Shown here piece after piece: positions 36,969 through 44,226 of a stretch of DNA of 64,000 bases. This stretch comes from Sulfurospirillum cavolei (lineage in GTDB: Bacteria > Campylobacterota > Campylobacteria > Campylobacterales > Sulfurospirillaceae), in assembly GCF_001548055.1 (NCBI RefSeq), contig NZ_AP014724.1:1240001-1304000 (forward strand), given 5' to 3'. Position 1 is the first letter of the stretch, and each line of letters opens with the position of its first letter. Below the pieces are notes generated by a model, which ran no database searches, was not told the origin of the DNA, and saw only the letters and a program-made list of their open reading frames with translations. The translations under genes and the position numbers were made by a program.

Positions 36969-38081
36969 TTACGAAATCGAGCGTCGTTTGAGAATGACGC
37001 CCGATTCGAGGTGTTCGGTATTGGGAAATTGGTCGAACAGAGCAAACCGTTTGATCTCGTACCGTAACGCTAAAATCTCTAAATCGCGCTTGAGCGTTTG
37101 CGGATTGCACGAAATATAAATAATATGCTCGAATTGCGAAATAAACGCAAGGCTTTTTTCGTCTATTCCCGAGCGCGGAGGATCGACGAAAACATGACTA
37201 AAGCGATACGCATCCAAATCAAGATGCGCTAAGCGGTTGAACGTACGTTCGTGGTTGAGTGCGGAGGTGAGCTCCTCGGCACTCATGCGTAAAAACGAGA
37301 TCGTGTGAACGTCGTTCAATTCACAGTTGATCAGTGCCGATTTGATAGACGTTTTAGAGATTTCCGTCGCCAAAACCTTCTGAAATTTGCTAGCCAAAGG
37401 AATCGTAAAGTTGCCGTAACCGCAATAAAGCTCCAACAGATCTTCGCATTCGCTCATGTGTTCTAAAACCCAAGCGATCATCGCACGATTGATGGCGCGA
37501 TTGGGTTGCGAGAACCCTCCCTCAAACACACGGTATCGATACGTACGCCCTGCTATTTCCAAACACTCTTCTGCAAAATCGCGGCTTAAAACGCGTTTGA
37601 TACCGCGCGAGCGACCGATGATGCCGATACCGAATCGCTGCTCTAAGACTTTAGCCTCTTCATCCCATGCTACATGTAAAGGTTTGTGGTAAAGGAGCGT
37701 GACCAAAAGATGCTCCGACGTGCACAAAAACTCGATTGAAAAAATCTTTTCGCGCAGGATCGAAGAGCTTTCGATTGCCTTTAAAAGTTCGGGCATCAGC
37801 ACGGCGATTTTTAGATCGACTTTAGGGCAAGCGTCGATGCAAAGCGTACTTTTTTTATCCGCCGCACCCATGGCGTATGAAAGCGTGTCGCCCTCTTTCC
37901 ACAAGCGAAATTCCGCGCGTGATCGATAATGGCTATCTTGGGAAGGAAAAAAATCGAAAGAACCTTGATAGAGGGATTCGAACAAGGTCGTAATCGCCTT
38001 TTTTTTAGAGATTATTTGGTCTTCGTAATCTAAACGGTACAGCGTACAACTACCGCACTTCCCGAAATATGAGCACTCCAT
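36969..38081 (-). CDS. trmA: tRNA (uracil-5-)-methyltransferase TrmA
   Basis: Forms ribothymidine 54 in tRNA with SAM. A 370-residue enzyme with LLELYCGYGNFTIPLA (motif I), FVDPPRSGID and the catalytic Cys in YISCNPQTLKRDLE, typical of TrmA. The N-terminal CSYFGKCGSCTLY Cys cluster is short and does not match the full iron-sulfur TRAM form of RumA. The start is ATG 38081 (AAGGAATGCG upstream); the frame is open to 38192 but that upstream part is AT-rich promoter DNA. Confidence 0.9.
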   Translation of the reverse strand: MECSYFGKCGSCTLYRLDYEDQIISKKKAITTLFESLYQGSFDFFPSQDSHYRSRAEFRLWKEGDTLSYAMGAADKKSTLCIDACPKVDLKIAVLMPELLKAIESSSILREKIFSIEFLCTSEHLLVTLLYHKPLHVAWDEEAKVLEQRFGIGIIGRSRGIKRVLSRDFAEECLEIAGRTYRYRVFEGGFSQPNRAINRAMIAWVLEHMSECEDLLELYCGYGNFTIPLASKFQKVLATEISKTSIKSALINCELNDVHTISFLRMSAEELTSALNHERTFNRLAHLDLDAYRFSHVFVDPPRSGIDEKSLAFISQFEHIIYISCNPQTLKRDLEILALRYEIKRFALFDQFPNTEHLESGVILKRRSIS

Positions 38082-38100
38082 CGCATTCCTTTTATGTAAT

Positions 38101-38106
38101 ATTATA
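38101..38106 (-). promoter_or_regulatory. -10 box for trmA
   Basis: On the minus strand ACATATAATATT contains TATAAT about 20 nt before the trmA ATG, leaving a very short leader. Confidence 0.5.
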
Positions 38107-38162
38107 TGTAAAATTTTATCTATTTTTAGCTTTCCTAAAATCACGTTTTGGCAAAGTATCCG

Positions 38163-38269
38163 CGCACCTTTGGTGCTTTTTATCTTTGACACGCTTTTAA
38201 AGCTGAGCTCTAAAAGCTACGTTAACACTGGGTTCTCCTCGGCGGAGTGCCCACGCACCTTTGGTGCTT
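38163..38269. repeat. Two copies of a 16-nt hairpin repeat between DUF445 and trmA
   Basis: CGCACCTTTGGTGCTT occurs at 38163-38178 and 38254-38269. Each contains the stem-loop GCACC-TTT-GGTGC. Between them are a 7-bp stem, GCTTTTA (38193-38199) with TAAAAGC (38211-38217), and CTCC/GGAG around 38235-38247. The first copy is followed by TTTTT on the plus strand, terminator-like, although no plus-strand gene leads into it. The region of about 210 nt (38082-38290) has no credible gene. Confidence 0.55.
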
Positions 38270-38290
38270 ATAGATTGTCGATATGTTTCG

Positions 38291-39001
38291 TTAGAGGATT
38301 AAGCTTGAAAACACGCCGATAATCGCGCCGAAAACGCCGCCCCATACGACCAGCCAACCCAAATGTTCTTTAATAAAATCTTGAACGATTTCTTTGACCA
38401 TTCGCGGCGTCAGCTCATTAAGGCGCGCATCGACCATCTTTTCTATGGTGATTAACATGTCATCACTTAGTGATGAATTTTGTATTTTTTTAGATATTTT
38501 TTGTTGAAATACATCACTTTTAACGATTTCATTGAGCGAGATTTTGAGCTTTTCGTTAAACGGAGCACGCAGTCCTTCCAATGCGCTTGCTCCTCCGAAC
38601 ATCGCCAACATCCCGCCGAAAGAGGACTCCATGACGGTTTTACTGAGCGCGTCAAAGGCCAAAGAGGTGTCTATCTCATCGATGATAGAGCCAAGATCGA
38701 GCGTTTTTTCTTCGTGTGCAAAGAATGCGTCGAGTTGTGTTTTGGTAAAAAACTGTTCCATCATCAGGTTTTTAATCGATGCTTTAAAGGCTTCAAAACG
38801 TAATTCTATGACGCCGCTTCCGTAAAAAAAAGGTACTTTTTCAAAAAGCATATGAATGGCAATTTGATTGGTAATCGCGCCCGAAAGGGCAAAAAGTCCC
38901 GCTAAAAGTAGCCAATGCGCGAAGGGTTCGCTTAAAACGTAAGAGAGTGCTACCAATCCAAGGCTTATCAGATCGGTCATAAAGCTTTTATCGTATTTCA
39001 T
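38291..39001 (-). CDS. DUF445 family membrane protein
   Basis: A 236-residue protein. The N-terminal half has two hydrophobic stretches with the family motif GAITNQIAIHMLFEKV, the middle is helical and charged, and the C-terminus is a membrane helix (LGWLVVWGGVFGAIIGVFSSLIL). DUF445/YheB-like proteins have no established function. The start at 39001 is supported by AAAGGAGAAACG; the frame to 39028 overlaps the radical SAM gene. Confidence 0.8.
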   Translation of the reverse strand: MKYDKSFMTDLISLGLVALSYVLSEPFAHWLLLAGLFALSGAITNQIAIHMLFEKVPFFYGSGVIELRFEAFKASIKNLMMEQFFTKTQLDAFFAHEEKTLDLGSIIDEIDTSLAFDALSKTVMESSFGGMLAMFGGASALEGLRAPFNEKLKISLNEIVKSDVFQQKISKKIQNSSLSDDMLITIEKMVDARLNELTPRMVKEIVQDFIKEHLGWLVVWGGVFGAIIGVFSSLIL

Positions 39002-39011
39002 CGTTTCTCCT

Positions 39012-40529
39012 TTACACTGCGTTTGCATGTTTTAATTGTCGTTTGTTAACTTTGATCGTGTTCTCTTCACTTTCGTCTCGCGGTACGTAGTTGTCACGCA
39101 AAAAAGAAGGCATTTTGCGTCCGCGAACGGTCATAATATCTTCGATGAGCTGCGCTTTGATTCTTTCTTTTTCATAGCCTTGCTCCTCGCAAAGATAACG
39201 AAAAACCAGTTCCGCCAAACGGTCCAAGGCAATTTGCCATGTAGATTCGGTTTGGGTGTAGAGCCATTCGCTAAAGGCGTAAAAGCCTTCAAACACCTGC
39301 CCCTCTTTCCATAAAAGCTCACACGAGCGTTTAAAATTGCCGCTGTTATACACCATATCCCAAAAACGTGCAAATCGTTTCATTTTTTGCATCAGCGCAA
39401 ACGGGATTAGATCGTTTTGCACAATATCGTACGGAGGTTTGTCCGAATAAACCATGCCGTAGATTTCGTCGTGACGCGAGAGCGTCGTACCGGAAAGTTT
39501 TTTTAAAATACCGATTTGAATTTCGCATTGCGTCAGGGCATGGAGTCGGTTTAAATTGCGCCCGAATCCCTCGATACTTTCTCCGGGTAACCCCACGATC
39601 AAATCGACATGTAAGTGTGCATGGGTTTCATTCTGTAAGAAAGCGAGATTTTCTTCGATTTTTTCCACATTGAGGCGTCGATGAATATTTTGGGAGATGT
39701 TCGGATCAAGCGTTTGAATTCCGACTTCAAGCTGCAAAGCCGCCGGAGGAAACTGAGCAATTTTTTCACGCAGGGCTTTGGGAAAATGATCGGGAATAAC
39801 CTCAAAATGGACAAAATATTCCTCTTTTTTGGAGAGAAAAAAGTCTAAAAGTTGTGTTGCGTTCTCAATACTTAAATTAAACGTTCGATCGATAAATTTG
39901 AAATTGCGCACGCCTCGTTGCCATAATTTTTCGAGCTCGCCTAAAAAGCGTTCCATCGGAATGTCGCGTACTTTTTTATCTGCCGAAGAGAGACAAAACT
40001 CACATGTAAAGGGACAACCGCGACTCGCTTCTACGTAACAGTAACGATGTTTGACGTCATGATCGCTGTAAAAATCGTAGGGTAAAACAATCGTACTTAA
40101 ATCGACCATCGGTGCTTTTATGAAACGTTCTTCGGGTAAATCGTCGTTTAAAAGCCTTCGGCACAATGCGTAAAAAGCATTTTCTCCTTCGCCTTGAATG
40201 ATATAATCGGCTTTGGAAAAATCGACGCGATGCGGCAGATGTGACGCTTCGGGACCGCCTAAGATAATAAACGTCTTCGGCGATACTTTTTTCAAAAGTG
40301 CCGTCAGTTCTTGCACTTCAAGCGCATTCCAAATATACGCACCGATACCGACGATGCGCGGTTGATGTGCAAGTATGTGCTCCGCGACGTCCGCGACGCT
40401 TGTATTGATGACGCTCTCTAAAATCAAAGCTTGGGCTTGAAGTTCGCGTAAATTGGCGTACAAATAACGCATAGCAATCGACGTATGCGTGTAGCGGGCG
40501 TTAAAGGTCGTTAAAATAATTTCTTTCAT
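39012..40529 (-). CDS. B12-binding domain radical SAM protein (DUF4080-type)
   Basis: A 505-residue enzyme. The N-terminal cobalamin-binding-type Rossmann domain (about 1-140, with VGIGAYIWNALEV and IILGGPEASH) precedes the radical SAM core with the cluster motif CPFTCEFC in EASRGCPFTCEFCLSS (CxxxCxxC). A C-terminal DUF4080-like domain follows. Substrate unknown; such proteins often act as methyltransferases or in tRNA/secondary metabolism. Many Campylobacterota carry a copy. It slightly overlaps the frame of the DUF445 gene region. Confidence 0.85.
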   Translation of the reverse strand: MKEIILTTFNARYTHTSIAMRYLYANLRELQAQALILESVINTSVADVAEHILAHQPRIVGIGAYIWNALEVQELTALLKKVSPKTFIILGGPEASHLPHRVDFSKADYIIQGEGENAFYALCRRLLNDDLPEERFIKAPMVDLSTIVLPYDFYSDHDVKHRYCYVEASRGCPFTCEFCLSSADKKVRDIPMERFLGELEKLWQRGVRNFKFIDRTFNLSIENATQLLDFFLSKKEEYFVHFEVIPDHFPKALREKIAQFPPAALQLEVGIQTLDPNISQNIHRRLNVEKIEENLAFLQNETHAHLHVDLIVGLPGESIEGFGRNLNRLHALTQCEIQIGILKKLSGTTLSRHDEIYGMVYSDKPPYDIVQNDLIPFALMQKMKRFARFWDMVYNSGNFKRSCELLWKEGQVFEGFYAFSEWLYTQTESTWQIALDRLAELVFRYLCEEQGYEKERIKAQLIEDIMTVRGRKMPSFLRDNYVPRDESEENTIKVNKRQLKHANAV

Positions 40530-40606
40530 GTGTACCGTTTATTTTTTTGTTTATTATAATAAAACTTTTTGGTTATTTTTGTTAAAATCCACATTCTAAA
40601 ATGGAT

Positions 40607-40684
40607 CGGGGTGTAGCGCAGCCTGGCTAGCGCGCTACCTTGGGGTGGTAGAGGTCGCGTGTTCGAATCACGTCACTCCGACCA
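40607..40684 (+). tRNA. tRNA-Pro (anticodon GGG)
   Basis: A complete 78-nt cloverleaf. The acceptor stem CGGGGTG pairs with CACTCCG (one G-T wobble), with discriminator A and an encoded CCA at 40682-40684. The anticodon stem CTACC/GGTAG encloses TTGGGGT with anticodon GGG at 40642-40644. The T-loop is GTTCGAATC. A TTAAAAT -10-like box lies about 25 nt upstream. Confidence 0.95.
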
Positions 40685-40746
40685 TTTTTGCGTTGAACGC
40701 TTCTTGACATGTCACTCTTCTTACCCTAAAAAATTCATAGCATTTT

Positions 40747-42867
40747 TTAAAATTCACTTTCACGAATAAGAACAGAGAGTACTTTTTTGTAAACTTTCGT
40801 GATCAAGCTTGACGATTCGCCCTCGACTAACAATGTCCCAACACTTCGATTTCGCAACCGTATATTGCTTTCGTTTAAATCAATGATGATTTTATAATAA
40901 GCTTGTTCGGTTTTGAGACGTTTATTGCCGTCTTGCCGCGTAGCGATTTTTCCGCCGAATACGGAGGCTAATTCGGGAAATTCTAAATACGGACTTGATA
41001 CTTTGGCTATCTCGTTTACGCTTGCATGAATATCTTTTCTATCGCCGGAGTGAAAGAAAAACGTACTTTTGGCACTGTTTTTAAGGAACGCCATGTCGTA
41101 TTCGTTGCAAAAAGCGGTAATGCGATGGTCCGTGTCGTCGTATAGCACAAAAATCGGTTTAGTTTTACTGACCCATTGATTTTCTTTGAACGTATCGTAA
41201 AGATAGACTTTCCCGTCGAAATTTGCTCTGACGTCAAATTTTTGTCGGATTTTTTCTAAACCTTCCAATTCGTTTAGGCTTTTGAGTAGGCTCTCTTGCA
41301 AGACAAAACGTTTGTCCAAGCTCTCTTTAAAACCGGCTTGTTTGTCCAGTTCTTGCTTGAGTTGCTCGATTTGCGTCTTCACTTGGGTGATCTTGAACTC
41401 CAGTTCCGATGAACGTATTTTCATCAAAAGATCGCCTTGTTTAACTTCCGCTCCATTCGTAAAGAAGATGCTTTCAATGTAGCCGTCTTCAATCGGATAA
41501 AATTCAAAATAGTGCTTTGATTCGATCACGGCAGGCATCTTGATCGTGCCATGCCACGGAAGAAAAATCGCCGCTAAAAGAAGTAAAAACACGAACAGTG
41601 AACGGCGGTTTTTTCGATTGAACGTAAGTTCGCCTCGTTTCTTCCACCAGACGTTGAACTCTTTGTAAATCGGTAAAAGGATAAACCATGCGACTTCAAC
41701 CGCAAAGAGAATAATACCCAAAGCTTTAAACGCAAAATAGTACACTAATGCGGCGATTCCGGCAAATAAAAAGAAGCGGTATATCCATGTCGCAATCGCA
41801 TAAACGATAAAAAATACTTCGCGCTTTTTCGTCAAAAGTTCGGGTTTTTCTTGCTCTAACCCTAAAATATGATGACGCAAAAACCACTTCGCCATCGCAA
41901 AAGAGCGCGGCTGTAAATTTTGCGTATCGGTTAAGTCTGCAAGGGCGTAGTATCCGTCAAAACGCAAAAAAGGACTGATATTGATGAGCAAAGAGCTGGT
42001 CCAACTGGTTGTTGCAATGATAAATAAAATACTTTTAAAAACACCGATCGGTGCAAACGACCATAAAAACGTCGCAATCAATGCCAAATAAAGCTCGACT
42101 TTAATGCCCGCTAGAACGATTTGCAAACGCTGGTAGTTAGACTTTAACTTCCAAGCACTGGTCGTATCGGTGTATAAAACGGGGAAAAGCACTAAGAACG
42201 CAACGCCCATCGTGGGGACTTTGCACCCAAAACGTTTTGCGCTAAAGGCATGTCCTAATTCGTGAAAGCTTTTAACGAACACCAAAGAGAGAAAATAATA
42301 AACAGCACCCTCTTGCGAGAAAAAATAGAGAAACGTTGAACTAAACGTCGTCCAGTCTCTTAAGATAAAAATGATGCCGATAAAGCCTAGAATTAAAACA
42401 ATGTTTTGCCAGAGCTTAGAGTATAAAAAATCAATGCGATGTAGATTGTCATCCAACCAACGATCGGGTTTTACCAACGGGATTCGAATAAACAGGTAGT
42501 TATGCAAAAGCCATTTAAGCAACGTTTGTCTGGATTGTTTATACATCGCTTTGATGCGATGCAAAGACTTCGCGTCTTCACAAACGATCAAGTTGTTTTG
42601 GCTTAAAAATTCGATAAAGGTCTGCAAGGATTCCGCATCGATCGCGTAGTTTTTCTCTTCTAAGGTTTTTAAAAATTCTGCGGTCGTGATGCCGCTTTGC
42701 CAATGTGAAATCAGCTCAAATGCATCAATACCGATCGTGAAATACTTGTTTTGAATGGGGTCAAACAGTAACCAGCGTTTGGAACCGTCTTCAGCCGAAG
42801 AGGTATCCAAAAGCTTTAAATCGTTTCGTAACGGCGGTAGAAGCGGTTCTTGCGTCTGTGGAAGCAT
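40747..42867 (-). CDS. PqqD-like / M50 metalloprotease / HlyD fusion membrane protein
   Basis: About 706 residues (711 if it starts at ATG 42882); residue numbers here follow the 711-residue form. Residues about 22-100 resemble PqqD/RRE leader-peptide-binding domains (KRWLLFDPIQNKYFTI, then AFELISHWQSG). A membrane core of roughly eight helices contains the zinc site HELGH (H207, E208, H211) and NISPFLRFDGYY with Asp309 as likely third ligand, as in M50 intramembrane proteases. After the last helix (about 429-442) comes a HlyD-like arm with a lipoyl half-motif, a coiled coil and a beta-barrel. It is the last gene of the adhesin operon. The start at 42867 forms a TAATG with the preceding gene. 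It may be a protease, a non-proteolytic receptor or an export component. Confidence 0.8.
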   Translation of the reverse strand: MLPQTQEPLLPPLRNDLKLLDTSSAEDGSKRWLLFDPIQNKYFTIGIDAFELISHWQSGITTAEFLKTLEEKNYAIDAESLQTFIEFLSQNNLIVCEDAKSLHRIKAMYKQSRQTLLKWLLHNYLFIRIPLVKPDRWLDDNLHRIDFLYSKLWQNIVLILGFIGIIFILRDWTTFSSTFLYFFSQEGAVYYFLSLVFVKSFHELGHAFSAKRFGCKVPTMGVAFLVLFPVLYTDTTSAWKLKSNYQRLQIVLAGIKVELYLALIATFLWSFAPIGVFKSILFIIATTSWTSSLLINISPFLRFDGYYALADLTDTQNLQPRSFAMAKWFLRHHILGLEQEKPELLTKKREVFFIVYAIATWIYRFFLFAGIAALVYYFAFKALGIILFAVEVAWFILLPIYKEFNVWWKKRGELTFNRKNRRSLFVFLLLLAAIFLPWHGTIKMPAVIESKHYFEFYPIEDGYIESIFFTNGAEVKQGDLLMKIRSSELEFKITQVKTQIEQLKQELDKQAGFKESLDKRFVLQESLLKSLNELEGLEKIRQKFDVRANFDGKVYLYDTFKENQWVSKTKPIFVLYDDTDHRITAFCNEYDMAFLKNSAKSTFFFHSGDRKDIHASVNEIAKVSSPYLEFPELASVFGGKIATRQDGNKRLKTEQAYYKIIIDLNESNIRLRNRSVGTLLVEGESSSLITKVYKKVLSVLIRESEF

Positions 42868-44213
42868 TACCAGCCGATCCATTGCCTAACGGCGGTGATG
42901 GGTTTTCGAAAAAGGTAAAAAAAGAGCGTTACGTTGTGCGAATAGATTTTTGCCGTACCGCGAAGTCCGATAGAGGGAATGTACCCGTTTTCTTGAATAT
43001 CGTCAAAATCCGCGACGATACGATACGACAAAATATTTTGTTCGGTGAGTTCGGGCTTGTAGGAGATGTATTTGATTTTGGCATTCCACGCGTTAATCGG
43101 ATCGTTGTCAAAAAACGCTTTGACGGAGGCATTTTCTTCAAGGAAAAGAGCATCGTTGACGGGTAACATCATTTTGAGCTCTATTTTACGAGCATCGGCA
43201 ATCAAAAAGATACGCTCACCCGTTGCGACGGGTTTTCCTTTCCAATCATTCGGATTGGTAATAATCGCAACCCCCTCCTCTTTGGCGAAGATAGAGGTTT
43301 TATCCAACTGGTCTTTGGCATGCGCGAGCTCGGCTTCTTTGAGTTTGACATGGTTTTCAAGCTGCGCAATTTGGCTTTTTTGTTTCGGATCGAAAAAACT
43401 GCTTTGTCTGGCGGTAAACAATTCGGCATTGCTCACATCAAGCGTTCGTTTGGCAACCAAATAGTTGTTATTAAAATCGACGTCGTCAAACTTGACGACC
43501 AATTGATCTTTTGTTACCTTTTCGTTGGGAAACACCTTGACCTCTTCAATGACCGCATTAAGAGGCGACGTCACCACGTAAGGATTTTTGGCATCGACTT
43601 CCAGCGGTGCTAAAACAGAGAGCTTTACCGGCATAAACATCAGAACTAGAAGCGTTAATGCCGCTATTTTGACGTATTTATTGCGAAACGAGATATTTTT
43701 AAACGTTTGGAAAAGAGCGCATTTACGCATTGCAAATAAAAAGTAGGCTAATGACGAAGAGAGATGTTGACACAAGGCAACGTCATTTTCGCTCCACGGC
43801 TCTTCTTTAAATAACAGTAACATGTAACGGGTTTGCTTTTGCTCTTTCTCGCAATGAAGCGGTATTGTTAAAAGGTGTGGAGGCGCAAATTCGTGAAAAG
43901 ATTTGGCGTTAATCTCTTTTAAATCGCGTGACGCATCGACGCTAAAAATCTCTTTCGCTTTTGCGTTGTGACGAATATCTTCGGCAATCTCTTCGATCCA
44001 TTGAACGTAAGGTGAAGTTGCGTCCATAATGGCAATATCGGAGATTGCCACAACACGGTATTTTTCTCTTAAATCTGTCGTGAGTAAAACCCCTTGCGTA
44101 TAGGATACGAGGTTTCGCGTTTCGTTGACAACTTGAAAATAGAGCTCTTTTAAGGTTTCACAACTCCTACAGTTATGTTCTAACTGTAGGAGTTTTGCTA
44201 AAGTCGGTTCCAA
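42867..44213 (-). CDS. GAF-like / HlyD-family membrane-fusion protein
   Basis: 448 residues. The N-terminal cytoplasmic region (about 1-165) begins KLLQLEHNCRSCETLKELYFQ and looks like a GAF domain. One membrane helix (about 181-200) and a HlyD-like periplasmic adaptor (lipoyl VTSPLNAVIEEVKVFPNEKV, hairpin 255-305, beta-barrel) follow. A cytoplasmic sensory domain on an adaptor is unusual; it could bind the substrate N-terminus, a nucleotide or another export part. The start is TTG at 44213 with AAGAGAGAGA upstream. A 14-bp hairpin lies inside codons 7-17. Confidence 0.78.
   Translation of the reverse strand: MEPTLAKLLQLEHNCRSCETLKELYFQVVNETRNLVSYTQGVLLTTDLREKYRVVAISDIAIMDATSPYVQWIEEIAEDIRHNAKAKEIFSVDASRDLKEINAKSFHEFAPPHLLTIPLHCEKEQKQTRYMLLLFKEEPWSENDVALCQHLSSSLAYFLFAMRKCALFQTFKNISFRNKYVKIAALTLLVLMFMPVKLSVLAPLEVDAKNPYVVTSPLNAVIEEVKVFPNEKVTKDQLVVKFDDVDFNNNYLVAKRTLDVSNAELFTARQSSFFDPKQKSQIAQLENHVKLKEAELAHAKDQLDKTSIFAKEEGVAIITNPNDWKGKPVATGERIFLIADARKIELKMMLPVNDALFLEENASVKAFFDNDPINAWNAKIKYISYKPELTEQNILSYRIVADFDDIQENGYIPSIGLRGTAKIYSHNVTLFFYLFRKPITAVRQWIGW
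44162..44194 (-). other. Perfect 14-bp-stem hairpin in the 5' end of the GAF/HlyD gene
   Basis: AACTCCTACAGTTA (44162-44175) and TAACTGTAGGAGTT (44181-44194) pair perfectly over 14 bp with a 5-nt loop. It lies 33-65 nt downstream of the adhesin stop codon and 20-52 nt into the coding frame. No U-tract follows. It could attenuate transcription, mark an RNase site or limit ribosome movement, so that the giant protein is made in excess over the membrane proteins (inference). Confidence 0.7.
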
Positions 44214-44226
44214 TCTCTCTCTTTTC

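Noticed and set aside
40690-40700. GCGTTGAACGC palindrome after the tRNA as a terminator or attachment site
   Set aside because: The stem is only five bases, there is no T-run after it, and no integrase or direct repeat of the tRNA end is present.
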